64,000 bases of DNA from Pseudoalteromonas carrageenovora IAM 12662 (GCF_900239935.1 NZ_LT965928.1:1741254-1805253), one strand, 5' to 3'; counted from the first letter of the stretch, positions 1 through 9,347 are shown. The notes: generated by a model not told the origin, from the sequence alone. Program-made: numbers and translations.

Positions 1-131
1 CTCTGGCTTTGAATTAAGCTAACCCACGAAAAGCGGAGGCTAACACCGTGTGGGAGTCATTATGTCTAGTTTGTTTTCAAGCTAACATGTAAATTTTGAT
101 ATTTTATAAACACAATTTAAAAGGAACTTTA

Positions 132-770
132 ATGACAACAGTTACAAATGGAATAATCGTAGATAAGCGTATAACAGCCAAGCGATACAACTCTATTGAG
201 CATGGAAATATTAACAACGTAACATCTATAGTACTTCATCGAACTGCAGGTTCGAGTGCTACTTCATCCTTGAATGGTTATGCAGCGGGGCAAAAAACTG
301 GAGCTCATTTTTTAATTGCTAATGATGGAACAATATACCAAACAGCTAGTTTAGAAAAACTCTGTTGGCATGTTGGTATCTTATATTCTCGGTGTACCGA
401 CGAAAAGTCATGTGACCCTAAAGAATTAAAAACCGTTAATAGTTTACTTCATCAGAAAGGGTTTTCATTTTCCAAAAGAGTAAAAAATGTATCTAGGCAT
501 GAGTTAGCAAAAGCTTACCCTCTTCGTTATCCATCAAATAATGACTCATTAGGAATTGAGGTCGTAGGTCGATTTAACAAAGCTACAAATACCTTTGAAC
601 GACCAACAAATGAACAATTTAAATCATTAAAGCTATTAGTGGATATATTAATAAAGGAGTTCTCTTTAAATTTAAATAAAGATGTTTACGCACATGGTGT
701 AATTGCTAGGAAAAAGAAGGCAGAAGGAATCCAGTTGCTTCAATACTTAAAAGTTGGGTTTGCTCCATGA
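132..770 (+). CDS. N-acetylmuramoyl-L-alanine amidase (Amidase_2 fold)
   Basis: The 212-residue protein has the Amidase_2/PGRP layout expected to cleave the amide bond between MurNAc and L-Ala in peptidoglycan. Visible landmarks are VLHRTAG (first zinc histidine), CWHVGI in the middle and HGVIARKKKAEG near the C-terminus, which resembles the usual final His and Lys motif. I chose the ATG at 132 because AAAAGGA lies six bases before it; a longer reading from 96 has no ribosome site. No signal peptide is visible, so export would need a dedicated route such as phage lysis or type VI secretion. Its stop overlaps the start of a lipoprotein gene (ATGA), which suggests a toxin and immunity pair, but this is inference. 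Phage-derived lysozyme is an alternative. Confidence 0.75.
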   Translation: MTTVTNGIIVDKRITAKRYNSIEHGNINNVTSIVLHRTAGSSATSSLNGYAAGQKTGAHFLIANDGTIYQTASLEKLCWHVGILYSRCTDEKSCDPKELKTVNSLLHQKGFSFSKRVKNVSRHELAKAYPLRYPSNNDSLGIEVVGRFNKATNTFERPTNEQFKSLKLLVDILIKEFSLNLNKDVYAHGVIARKKKAEGIQLLQYLKVGFAP

Positions 771-1156
771 TAAAAAATATTATTTGTATAGGTGCTGTTT
801 TTTTTATTACATCTTGTGCCTCTAATCATGAAAATAAAATTCAAATATTGACTACAGCAAAAGTTGTCGATATCACCAAGCAGGGATCTAAGGTTTGTGA
901 TAGCTTTCAATTGACAGAAAGCGAAATTACTTTGTACTTCCAAACAGCCGAGGAAGTCAGTAATGAAGAAGCTCATGGAGAGTCAATTATTATGCCTTGT
1001 AAATATTCAGGGGAATTAATAATGAATAAGGAAGTCTATTCATATGAGGTTTTTGCTGGGGGGGCTGGGTATATTTTCGATGATAAAGGGTGGGTTCTAA
1101 AAAACTTTATTTGTAAAAACAATAATTGCTGTAGTAGTTTTTCAAACCTGTGCTGA
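767..1156 (+). CDS. Small lipoprotein, possible amidase immunity partner
   Basis: This 129-residue protein starts with a hydrophobic signal (IICIGAVFFITSCAS) ending in a lipobox-like TSC, so it is probably a lipoprotein. The rest is polar and carries several cysteines, including a CKNNNCC cluster near the end. I do not recognise a family. It overlaps the amidase gene by four bases and must be translated with it. A periplasmic lipoprotein encoded directly behind a peptidoglycan amidase is the usual arrangement for an immunity protein, but there is no sequence proof here. Confidence 0.6.
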   Translation: MIKNIICIGAVFFITSCASNHENKIQILTTAKVVDITKQGSKVCDSFQLTESEITLYFQTAEEVSNEEAHGESIIMPCKYSGELIMNKEVYSYEVFAGGAGYIFDDKGWVLKNFICKNNNCCSSFSNLC

Positions 1157-1216
1157 TACGTTTTTAGGTTAACAACAAACTAACAAGAGACTATGGCGTC
1201 AATCGTTAATTATTAA

Positions 1217-1350
1217 CTTTTGGCGCTTCCCACATTACACCGTCTCTTAGCATCGAATTTAATATCACAATCATCTTTCTAATACAGGCGATGATGGCTA
1301 CTTTTTAGGGTTTCCCTGCCGCCAATAAACGTTGATATGTCACTTTGAAA
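1217..1350 (-). pseudogene. IS110-family transposase C-terminal remnant (first)
   Basis: Read on the minus strand, this stretch gives YQRLLAAGKP, a stop, then KVAIIACIRKM and ILNSMLRDGVMW. That is the characteristic end of IS110/IS116/IS902 transposases, where K usually sits at the stop position. Only the last 40 or so codons survive, so it is inactive debris. A second, different remnant of the same family lies at 1690-1901 on the same strand. Confidence 0.75.
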
Positions 1351-1386
1351 ACTGGTTAAAACTCACCACACAATTTACACGCGTAT

Positions 1387-1490
1387 TTCATGGTGCAGAA
1401 GGCAGACCCACTTCACAAATAAGTTACTGTGAAAATTTGAAGCGCAAACGGCGTTCAAATATTAGCAACTGCGAAAAGCTACTCGCTTAA
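1387..1490 (+). pseudogene. REP-associated Y1 transposase C-terminus, orphan fragment
   Basis: The frame encodes ISYCENLKRKRRSNISNCEK followed by LLA and a stop. The same ending closes the broken transposase gene at 3621-4219, so this is a detached 3' end of another copy. It is joined directly to an IS110 fragment on its left, and the homology continues past the stop codon into a shared noncoding tail. Confidence 0.65.
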
Positions 1491-1692
1491 ATCAGAAACC
1501 ACTAAGTAAAAGTTAAAACTGCAATCCTGCAGTTATTTTCATGTATGAAATTTAGATCTAAGAATGCTAATGACTTATTTATTAGATGAAATGAAAAGTG
1601 ACCGAGCAATAAAAGATAAATTCTTAATCTGATTGGTAAATTTATTGGTACATTTTATTTGTAAATAAAAGAGGGTGTCAAGTTTGGTTCTG
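1387..1692 (+). repeat. Direct repeat copy A: transposase tail plus hairpin
   Basis: About 300 bp here are clearly similar, by eye, to 4117-4405 in the same orientation. The repeat comprises the end of the Y1 transposase and roughly 200 bp of noncoding DNA. It includes a hairpin with arms AACTGCA (1517-1523) and TGCAGTT (1528-1534) followed by ATTTTC. Such hairpins are the usual substrates of REP-associated transposases. Confidence 0.7.
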
Positions 1693-1901
1693 CTTACTAT
1701 AAGCTTTCTTATACAGGCAATAATAGCTACTTTTTTAGGTTTCCCTGCCGTGACTAGCCGATGATAAATAGCTTTAAATTTAGGGTTACATAGGGTAGCT
1801 GACATCATTGCCATATATATTGCGGTTCTATTTCTTGGCCGTCCACCTCGTATCATTCGTATACATTGAGACACGCCACTTTCTCGATTAAATAATGGCA
1901 A
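1690..1901 (-). pseudogene. IS110-family transposase C-terminal remnant (second)
   Basis: The minus-strand frame reads NRESGVSQCIRMIRGGRPRN, then RTAIYMAMMSA, NPKFKAIYHRL and TAGKPKKVAIIACIRKL. This matches the C-terminal Transposase_20 region of IS110 elements (RESG...RGGR...R..LYMA...NP...Y..L...GK.KK.A..A..RK). The N-terminal DEDD domain is missing and the frame runs into unrelated sequence after about residue 75, so it is a fragment. Confidence 0.8.
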
Positions 1902-1910
1902 ACGACTAGT

Positions 1911-2327
1911 CTGTATTGAACCGGCTTCCCTTTAAGTAAAAAGCGAAATATTATGGTGAATAAAGGGATAAAAAATCTGACCTTACGAGGTCAGATGAAA
2001 GTGAATGCCTTTACTTTATTGTGTAGCAACTGTATTGCCTTGTTCATAAAATAGAAAAGTTGCAAAACACGATGCATTAAGAAGGGTAAGCCCTTTTACT
2101 CTAAATTAAAGCTACTCAACCAGCCGCAACCCCTTCCAGAACGCCAATTAAAACAATTTCAAACACTTTTTTATATTCTGCGTAAAATTACAGCAGTCAA
2201 TTGAACGAAAATAGAAACTCAGCTATGGTTTGTTTATCAATAAAAATAAATAAAAACGAGTTAATCTACAGACTCGTTATGTTGCTCATGAAGAATGTGA
2301 GCTATTCTACTAAAATAAGGATTTTTT
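1911..2327. other. Noncoding stretch, no gene seen
   Basis: I see no supported gene in these 417 bp. The sequence is AT-rich and lies between IS110 debris and the DUF547 gene. Its last part probably carries the promoter and ribosome site (AAGGA near 2316) of that gene. Confidence 0.6.
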
Positions 2328-3485
2328 ATGAGTTTATTTAAATTAGTTAGTTTATTGATCAAGTTTAGTTGTTTGTTCTTGCTTTTAAGTGCCCCAAAAT
2401 ATCTTCTTGCTGAAGATAAAGCCTACCCTCAATTTAGCGGTTATTCACCTAAATCTAAGTTATTAATAAACTTTGAACCTGTGAACATATTATTAGAATC
2501 GAATGTTCTTGATATGGGGCCATCCAGAAGAATAAATGCTAAACTTGATAAACCCCCGATAGGTACTAAGTTAAGAAATGTTTTCCCCAGAGCTACCCAT
2601 AATGAAAGTAACAGATTCACATATGAGTTGATAAAATCTCCTAAACAAAAAAGTTTAGTCAATGATGTTAAAAAATATTTAGAATCATTGCCTGACAAAA
2701 AAAGCCTTAATTTATATTCGAGACAAGAGCAATTGGCCTATTGGCTTAATCTTTATAACATTACTTTAATTAACGAAATTGTTAAGCGGTATCCAATAGT
2801 TGGTTTAGAAAAAATATTAACTGGTCCTGACTCACTATTGGATAAAAAGCTAGTAAATATTGGTAGTCTTCAGTTGAGCCTCAGTGACATACAGTATGGG
2901 ATTTTAGATAAAAACTATAGTAAAGAACCTTTAATCATTTATGGATTATATCAAGGGTATATCGGCAGCCCAAATATCAATAAAAAAGCCTTTTCAGGTA
3001 AAAATGTATATAAGTTATTAAAAAATAATGCAACAGATTTTGTCAATTCAAATAGAGGTACAAACATTGATTCTCTAAATAGTTTAGAGGTCTCTAGTTA
3101 TTATGCGAGAAATGCTGATTATTTTCCTAATTTTAGCAATGACCTCAAACTTCATCTGTTGCAATTTGCTGATGAAACAACCCAAGAAATAATAAATAAG
3201 TCGGATAAAATTGAGCCCATTATAAATAATTGGGCAATTGCTGATCTATTTGGAAGTAAAAGAGTCTTCGGTGGTGCCATGTCTACTAACTCAGCAGCTT
3301 CAATAGGAATGTCAAGAAATTATGCATTGACCGATAAAGTCACTAAAGATGCGAACACAGGTGGAGAGTTCAGACTTTCACCTAAAGAAATAACCAGGTT
3401 AAAGGAGTTAATGAAAGTAAGAGCTAAGAATTACGGTGAGACATCCGTAACGATAACAGACCTAGAATTACAAGATGAAAACTAA
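2328..3485 (+). CDS. DUF547 domain-containing secreted protein
   Basis: The 385-residue protein begins with a hydrophobic signal (residues 5-28, ending near LLAEDK) and is probably exported. The central part, with SRQEQLAYWLNLYNITLINE, is the signature of DUF547, a family with a predicted cysteine-peptidase/transglutaminase-like fold and no firm function. The C-terminal 60 residues are charged and end in QDEN. It stands alone between transposon remnants, so its context gives no clue to its job. Start is supported by AAGGA about eight bases before the ATG. Confidence 0.75.
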   Translation: MSLFKLVSLLIKFSCLFLLLSAPKYLLAEDKAYPQFSGYSPKSKLLINFEPVNILLESNVLDMGPSRRINAKLDKPPIGTKLRNVFPRATHNESNRFTYELIKSPKQKSLVNDVKKYLESLPDKKSLNLYSRQEQLAYWLNLYNITLINEIVKRYPIVGLEKILTGPDSLLDKKLVNIGSLQLSLSDIQYGILDKNYSKEPLIIYGLYQGYIGSPNINKKAFSGKNVYKLLKNNATDFVNSNRGTNIDSLNSLEVSSYYARNADYFPNFSNDLKLHLLQFADETTQEIINKSDKIEPIINNWAIADLFGSKRVFGGAMSTNSAASIGMSRNYALTDKVTKDANTGGEFRLSPKEITRLKELMKVRAKNYGETSVTITDLELQDEN

Positions 3486-3620
3486 AATTTACAATATATG
3501 AACAGTAGCTCAGTATGATGAGCAAAAAAACAAAACAAATAAGGCACCCACCTTAAATTTTGCACTTTACTCAATTAGAGGCTAGCTTTTGCTTAGTGTG
3601 AAAAATAAGCAGAGTGTCAT

Positions 3621-4219
3621 ATGGCTATCGCAAGAAACGTCACATAAGTTTGGTTGATACAAAATACTATCACTGTATTTCACGTTGCGTGTGACGTGCA
3701 TTTTTATGTAGCGAAGACCAGTTTTACTGGTCAATCTTACGAGCATCGCAGAGGGTGGGTTGAAGATAAGTTACTTGAATTAGCTAAGGTATTTTGTATC
3801 GACGTGTGTGTTTATGCCGTAATGAGTAATCACACCCATTTAGTGCTGTATGTAGATGATAAAAAACAAATTGGCTGAATGATAAAGCGATTGTTATTCG
3901 CTGGCATAAACTCTGTAAAGGCACATTGCTAACGCAAAAATATGTACAAGCTGAAAAGCTAAGTAAAGTTGAGCTCATCTTTTTCAATCAAACTGTTAAA
4001 CAATATTGAGAACGCTCAGCAATTATCATCTGGTTTATGCGTGAATTATCCGAAATCAGAAATGAAGACATTGGTCGCAGAGCTAGTAAAGAAGATAACC
4101 GCACAGGTCGATTCTTTCATAGTGCATTAGGCAATCTCACCTCACAAGTGAGTTACTGAGAAAATTTAAAGCGCAAACGACGTTCAAATATTAGCAACTG
4201 CGAAAAACTACTCGCATAA
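3621..4219 (+). pseudogene. REP-associated Y1 (IS200-like) transposase, broken
   Basis: Fragments in different frames together spell a RAYT-type transposase. One frame gives KRHISLVDTKYYHCISRCV and a stop, the next gives GQSYEHRRGWVEDKLLELAK and YAVMSNHTHLVLYVDD with the HxH metal motif, a third gives ALNDKAIVIRWHKLCKG-like sequence, and the last gives KRKRRSNISNCEKLLA. At least two frameshifts, several in-frame stops and an apparent internal deletion make it inactive. The 74-residue open stretch at 3654-3878 is only one piece of it. Confidence 0.8.
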
Positions 4220-4405
4220 ATTAAAAACCATTCAGTAAATATTAAAACTGCAATCTTGCAGTTATTTTCATGCGTGTAATTCAGGTTTAAGATTACTAAT
4301 GACTTATTTATTAGATGAAATGAAAGTGACCCAAGAATAAAAAATAAATTCTGAACCTGATTGGCAAATTTACGGCACTTTTTGTTTGTTACGGTTTAGT
4401 TCTGT
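4117..4405 (+). repeat. Direct repeat copy B: transposase tail plus hairpin
   Basis: This is the partner of 1387-1692. It keeps the better hairpin, with arms AACTGCAA (4246-4253) and TTGCAGTT (4256-4263) around TC. The two copies differ by scattered substitutions and small indels, so the duplication is not recent. Confidence 0.7.
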
Positions 4406-4534
4406 TTTTTAGATAAATAGCTTAATCTAAATATTAAACAATGTGTTATGCGATTAATTTTTTATTAGTTGATGTAAGTACAGCGTGAGCACTCTAGTAA
4501 TTTGCATCTATTTTAAATCTAATTAGAAAACAAG

Positions 4535-4949
4535 CAATGTATATGAATCCAGTATGTAAAAAAAGCAATCATTAAATTTGAAATATCAGAAACAGGACAC
4601 TAAATTGTTAATGCTAAAATTAATGGCAAGCCTTTACGCTTAATTTTAGATACAGCCGCAGGATCGTCTGTTTTAGATAAAGCCTCCCTTAATGACTAAA
4701 TATTATAGAAACACTAAGTGATGAAAATGCAGCGGGTTTGGGTACATCTGAGCATGCAATGGGAAATATTGGGGTTTCAGAAATTGAATTAGCTAGCGTT
4801 CTTTATAAAAAGCCGAGCTTTTTATCGTTAAATCTTGACTACCTGCAAGTAGCCGCTGGAGAGAAGGGGGCATGGTTTATTTGGCTCCCCTTTTTTTAGT
4901 GAGTGCAATGCAGTTATAAATTTTGAGAGGCATACTTGAGCTTTTAATG
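4535..4949 (+). pseudogene. Retropepsin-like aspartyl protease, degenerate copy
   Basis: The DNA is a close relative of the intact gene at 6660-7076, including the upstream leader and the segment coding for LILDTAAGSSVLDK. It carries an extra A in the first codons, a CAA to TAA change in the codon for Gln in the GHQIV stretch, a deletion near the DLNIIE codons and further lesions later, so no full protein can be made. It lies in the same orientation as the intact copy. Confidence 0.85.
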
Positions 4950-5444
4950 ACAAAATAGGTTTGCTTTTCGTACCATCCATTCCTATTCATTTTTTCCTGA
5001 ATGTTTAAACAATAATTTTCTTAATTTTGAACTGCTATGAAAGTTTTCTAATTTGGAAGATACACCAAAGATATCAAAGTGACTTTTCTATTAAAATTAA
5101 AAACAATTAACAAAACTATGCATTGTAACAATTGGTTTATCTAGCGTTCATATTGAGAGAGGTATAGTTAAATTAATACAAGGAATAAAGTTAATTCTTT
5201 CACCGCTGCTGTTTAATCTCATAAAAAATTTATAGATAACTTTTTTATAAAAAGTATGAATTTATATTGAAGTCAATATTGTAAATATACTATTAATGTA
5301 GATGGGTTGAAATTAATGTCTTTGACAAGAATGTTAAGCACTTAGTGAGTAGAATTGAGCTCGAAGCATATTTTTTCTGAATGTTAATTTTAGAATCTAC
5401 ACATAAAATAAATTCAAATTTACATTGATATTTTTCTCAAGGAG
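4950..5444. other. AT-rich noncoding stretch
   Basis: No supported gene is visible in about 495 bp between the dead protease copy and the acyltransferase gene. The sequence is very AT-rich and probably holds the acyltransferase promoter, but I cannot pick a convincing one. Confidence 0.5.
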
Positions 5445-5450
5445 ATGAGA

Positions 5451-6503
5451 GTGACCACTATAAAAAAAAAGAGAATAGTAGGTTTTGATATTGCTAGAGG
5501 AATCGCTATTTTGTTAGCTATGCTTTCCCACACTTTTACTGCTCTCAATTATAGTCCAGCAATGGAAGTTAATTTATTAGTACGTAGTTCAACTCCTACT
5601 TTTATTGTTGTATTTGGTTTCTTTTTGTACTTGTTATATTATCCGAAAATAGTAAAGAACGATTTTTATTATGTAAAAACTAAATTGTGGGGAAGGTCCT
5701 TACAATGTTATCTACTTTATTTTTTTACTTGTAGTATTTGGGCTTATGTAAACGATTTTAGTTTTATATATTTTATCAGGTTGACCTTATTTTTGAGCTC
5801 TACACCTTTTACTGATATTTTACGTTTTTATGCTATATTATTTTTTATATCACCTTACTTACTAATGCTGCTAAATTCACAATATCGTCTTTTTCTAATC
5901 CCAATAATAATGATTCCTCACATACTAATCTATTTTATTCCTTTACCGTCTTTAGACTTTATACCGTATGGAGTGTATATTTCAACACTATTGTATGGAG
6001 GTGGCAATGTAATAGCTGGCCCATCAATTTTACATTCATTAATTTTTGTTTTTTTAGGTGTCTATATAGCGAAAACGTTTCATGGAAATAGTTTGTTCAA
6101 CAATAAATATATACTTTTAATAATGATATTATCATTAATTACGATTTTAATTCTTCCCGCTTCATTTAAAGATTTCTCAAGTATGAAATTTCGAAACTCA
6201 AACGCCTTTGAATATTTTGTTTTTTCAGCTTTTATGTCTTTAATAGTAATTGAATTATCTTTATTTTTTGCTAAAAATTTAAAAGGTTTATTTTTTGAAC
6301 CGATACTTGTAGTTAGTCGTTCTTCCTTGGTTTTGTTTTGTTACGGAAATAGTGTGTTGTACGTTCTTTACAAACAGTACGATATTTCTAACGCTTTAAT
6401 TATACTAATTTTTTCTATTTTTTATATGATTTGTAGGTTTGAATTTTTATTACCGAAATTTGATGTAAATAAGTTTCTATTGAAACCTCGTGGTAATATT
6501 TGA
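5451..6503 (+). CDS. Acyltransferase-3-like membrane protein
   Basis: The protein opens with KKRIVGFDIARGIAILLAML, the usual start of acyltransferase-3/OpgC-like integral membrane enzymes that O-acetylate or otherwise acylate surface glycans. About ten hydrophobic segments follow over 350 residues, the usual size for the family. I prefer the GTG at 5451 as start: AAGGAG (5439-5444) lies six bases before it but touches the ATG at 5445. Base composition is markedly AT-rich even for this window, which suggests acquisition. It lies between two related protease gene copies and about 0.8 kb from a sulfotransferase gene, so a role in modifying surface polysaccharide is plausible but inferred. Confidence 0.65.
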   Translation: MTTIKKKRIVGFDIARGIAILLAMLSHTFTALNYSPAMEVNLLVRSSTPTFIVVFGFFLYLLYYPKIVKNDFYYVKTKLWGRSLQCYLLYFFTCSIWAYVNDFSFIYFIRLTLFLSSTPFTDILRFYAILFFISPYLLMLLNSQYRLFLIPIIMIPHILIYFIPLPSLDFIPYGVYISTLLYGGGNVIAGPSILHSLIFVFLGVYIAKTFHGNSLFNNKYILLIMILSLITILILPASFKDFSSMKFRNSNAFEYFVFSAFMSLIVIELSLFFAKNLKGLFFEPILVVSRSSLVLFCYGNSVLYVLYKQYDISNALIILIFSIFYMICRFEFLLPKFDVNKFLLKPRGNI

Positions 6504-6659
6504 TATATGTAAAAATTGACATTGCTGTTTATTCCAACGATTCTGCCAACCCGACTGATTTACTCAATTGTAACGATTTAGCAGCATGTGTGTGATGATA
6601 AAAAGAGGGCTAAAAAGATTTTAGCTATTTTAAATCTAAATAGAAAACAAGGAATGTAT

Positions 6660-7076
6660 ATGAATCCAGTATTTAAAAAAGCAATCATTAAATTTGAAAT
6701 GTCAGAAACAGGACACCAAATTGTTAATGCTAAAATTAATGGCAAGCCTTTGCGCTTAATTTTAGATACAGCCGCAGGCTCGTCTGTTTTAGATAAGAGC
6801 TGCCTTAATGATTTAAACATCATAGAAACACTCAGTGATGAAAATGCAGCGGGTTTAGGTACACCTGAGCATGTAATGGGAAATATTGAGGTTTCAGAAA
6901 TTGAATTAGCTGGCATTGTATATAAAAACCCGAGCTTTGTATCGTTAAATCTTGACCATGTTCAAGTTGCAGGTGGAGAAGAGGGGGTACATGGTTTACT
7001 TGGCTCGCCTTTTTTTAGTCAGCACAAATGCGTTATAGATTTTGAGAATCATACGCTTGAGCTTTTAAAGAGCTAG
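6660..7076 (+). CDS. Retropepsin-like aspartic protease
   Basis: The 138-residue protein carries LRLILDTAAGSSVLD, the catalytic Asp-Thr loop of retroviral-type (clan AA) aspartic proteases that act as dimers, followed by GLLGSPFFSQHKCVIDFEN, the typical second conserved hydrophobic-Gly block. No signal peptide is evident from this start. I chose the ATG at 6660 because AAGGA (6649-6653) lies six bases upstream; longer readings from 6588 lack a ribosome site. A degenerate paralogue lies at 4535-4949. The substrate is unknown. Confidence 0.75.
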   Translation: MNPVFKKAIIKFEMSETGHQIVNAKINGKPLRLILDTAAGSSVLDKSCLNDLNIIETLSDENAAGLGTPEHVMGNIEVSEIELAGIVYKNPSFVSLNLDHVQVAGGEEGVHGLLGSPFFSQHKCVIDFENHTLELLKS

Positions 7077-7344
7077 TTATGATTAATTGAATTTTAAATA
7101 TGTACATAATTATTCTTTAACTTAGTTGAAGGTTGTATAACTTTTAAATTAAAGTGCTTAGACAGAAATAAAGTTAATATCCTATTGTTTGTTTGTTTTT
7201 TGAACTTTTTATATTCTTAAATATCAATTGTTTAAGCTTGCATGGTTGGTTTGGTAAAATTTTCTATATTTACAAGCATAATTTATACGTGTAGAATTTT
7301 TAATGCTTTATTACTATTTTTACTAAATAACAAAGGATATGTTT

Positions 7345-8148
7345 ATGCACTTGTATAAGGAACAATTTTTAGAAAAGCATGATTACCCAAGAGTTTCTAA
7401 GCCGTCTAAGGTTTTGATTATCGCTTCTACAGAGCGTTGTGGAAGTCATATGCTTGGCCATGCGTTACATAATACTAATTCCTTCGGTTTTCCTCTGGAA
7501 TATGCAAACCCTGCAAACCTAAATAAATGGAAAGAAAAATTAAAGATAGATGATTTTTTTGAAGTCATTGATGAACTTCAGCAAAGAAGAACATCACCAA
7601 ATGGGGTTTTTGGAATTAAACTCCACTATCAGCATATTGAACAGTTTGGTGGGTTTGAGAATTTAGTTAAATATTTTCCAGATGCATATTATGTTTTATT
7701 AACGAGGGAAAACGTATTAAACCAAGCAGTCTCTTTATCAATTGCCAGTCAAACTGGGGTGTGGATTTCTGGGCAGCAACCTATGACAGAAAACCCTGAA
7801 TATGATTATTCAAGCATTGATGAAAGTCTTAAAAATATAATAAAAAACAACTCTTCTTGGCGATATGCTTTAGCAGCTAGTGACTGTAAATATATAGAAA
7901 TGAACTTTGATAATGTTAAGGACAACTTAAATAATACTATTTCTGAAATTGCTGACTTTATGGGGATCAGCGTTAACAACGAAGATATTCCTAAAGAGCA
8001 AGTTACAAGTAAACAAAGTAATAAGTTAAATGAAGAGTGGGCAGATCGTTTTTGCTCTGAATTTAATTTATCAAGCCAGTTAATTCCCGAGCAAAAACCT
8101 AAATTAATTAAAAAGATTAAGAAAAAGTTTAAGAAAACATTTTCATAA
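7345..8148 (+). CDS. Stf0-type sulfotransferase
   Basis: The N-terminal VLIIASTERCGSHMLGHAL matches the PAPS-binding 5'-phosphosulfate loop of Stf0-like sulfotransferases, and FPLEYANP with the later LLTREN and QAVSL segments fits the same family. It would transfer sulfate from PAPS to a carbohydrate or lipid acceptor. Length (267 residues) is usual. AAGGA at 7333-7337 favours the ATG at 7345 over the one at 7339, which is only a base away from it. The C-terminus is a lysine-rich tail (KKIKKKFKK) that could contact membrane. No other sulfation genes are in the window. Confidence 0.75.
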   Translation: MHLYKEQFLEKHDYPRVSKPSKVLIIASTERCGSHMLGHALHNTNSFGFPLEYANPANLNKWKEKLKIDDFFEVIDELQQRRTSPNGVFGIKLHYQHIEQFGGFENLVKYFPDAYYVLLTRENVLNQAVSLSIASQTGVWISGQQPMTENPEYDYSSIDESLKNIIKNNSSWRYALAASDCKYIEMNFDNVKDNLNNTISEIADFMGISVNNEDIPKEQVTSKQSNKLNEEWADRFCSEFNLSSQLIPEQKPKLIKKIKKKFKKTFS

Positions 8149-8226
8149 CCCTGTAATTTGATTAATTAGTTAAGCTATTCAAACTTTTTTTAAAGTAACC
8201 ATATTGTAGTGGTCAACTAATTTTAT

Positions 8227-8260
8227 CCATTGTGTTTATTACTTGCTTTAAACACAATGG
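8227..8260. terminator. Convergent stem-loop between sulfotransferase and mesD
   Basis: Perfect 12-bp arms CCATTGTGTTTA (8227-8238) and TAAACACAATGG (8249-8260) enclose a 10-base loop and are followed by AGCAATTTTT on the plus strand. It sits between two converging genes and can serve both. Confidence 0.7.
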
Positions 8261-8273
8261 AGCAATTTTTGAT

Positions 8274-9317
8274 TTAAATATTACTATTTTGTTTTACTAG
8301 CTCTTTTCTTACTATTTCAGCACCTTTACTTAGTGCATTGAGCTTACCATTTGCAACTTCATGAGAAAGCGGAGCCATGCCGCAGTTTGTACATGGATAG
8401 AGTTTATCAGCGTCTACAAACTGTAGGGCTTTGCGTAAAGTGGCGGCTACCTCTTCAGGTGTTTCTATTTCATTGCTGGCAACATCAATAGCTCCTACCA
8501 TTACTTTTTTACCGCGAATGAGTTCTAGTAAATCCATAGGCACGTGCGAGTTGTGGCACTCTAGTGAGATAATATCAATATTTGATTGCTGTAATTTAGG
8601 AAAGGCTTCTTCGTACTGGCGCCATTCGCTTCCGAGTGTTTTTTTCCAATCGGTGTTGGCTTTAATGCCGTAGCCATAACAAATATGCACAGCAGTTTCG
8701 CATTTTAACCCTTCAATTGCGCGCTCTAAACAGGCAATGCCCCAATCGTTTACTTCATCAAAAAATACATTAAAAGCGGGCTCATCAAATTGGATAATAT
8801 CAACGCCTGCGGCTTCTAGCTCTTTTGCTTCTTGATTAAGGATTATGGCAAATTCCCAGGCTAGTTTTTCGCGGCTTTTGTAATGGTCGTCATACAGTGT
8901 GTCTATCATGGTCATTGGGCCAGGTAACGCCCATTTAATAGGTTGGTTAGTTTGCGAACGTAAAAACTTAGCGTCTTGTACAAACACTGGTTTTTGGCGG
9001 CTAACAGGGCCCACTACGCTTGGTACACTGGCGTCGTAACGGTCACGTATTTTTACCGTTTTACGTTTTTCAAAATCAACACCGTTGAGGTGCTCTATAA
9101 ATGTAGTTACAAAATGCTGACGTGTTTGCTCACCATCACTTACTATATCAATGCCTGCTTGCTGCTGGTCGAATAATGATAAGCGTAGGGCGTCGTGTTT
9201 GCCTTGGGTTAATTCATCTGCTTGCAACTTCCAAGGTGACCAAAGGGTTTCTGGCTCTGCAAGCCATAATGGCTTTGGTAAACTGCCTGCTGTAGATGTA
9301 GGTAATAAAGTTTTCAT
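8274..9317 (-). CDS. mesD: Folate-independent methionine synthase MesD (core MetE)
   Basis: The 347-residue protein corresponds to the C-terminal catalytic barrel of MetE without the folate-binding N-terminal half. Opening LLPTSTAGSLPKPLWL and SDGEQTRQHF fit the core-MetE group; zinc ligands appear as HIC, the Glu of SLECHNS and the last Cys of PCTNCGM. Core-MetE proteins make methionine from homocysteine with a methyl donor other than methyltetrahydrofolate. The gene lies just behind a DUF1852 gene (31-bp gap), which is the reported arrangement for the oxygen-requiring MesD with its partner MesX. The family call is from established knowledge, not from a search. Confidence 0.85.
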   Translation of the reverse strand: MKTLLPTSTAGSLPKPLWLAEPETLWSPWKLQADELTQGKHDALRLSLFDQQQAGIDIVSDGEQTRQHFVTTFIEHLNGVDFEKRKTVKIRDRYDASVPSVVGPVSRQKPVFVQDAKFLRSQTNQPIKWALPGPMTMIDTLYDDHYKSREKLAWEFAIILNQEAKELEAAGVDIIQFDEPAFNVFFDEVNDWGIACLERAIEGLKCETAVHICYGYGIKANTDWKKTLGSEWRQYEEAFPKLQQSNIDIISLECHNSHVPMDLLELIRGKKVMVGAIDVASNEIETPEEVAATLRKALQFVDADKLYPCTNCGMAPLSHEVANGKLNALSKGAEIVRKELVKQNSNI

Positions 9318-9347
9318 AATAAGTGATACCGTATAATTTAATTAAAT

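Noticed and set aside
1..131. Short frame ATGTCTAGT... before the amidase gene
   Set aside because: It ends after eight codons and has no support; the first 131 bp are treated as noncoding.
3654..3878. Open frame of 74 codons with MSNHTHLVLYVDD
   Set aside because: It is one frame-fragment of a broken Y1 transposase running from 3621 to 4219, not a gene of its own.
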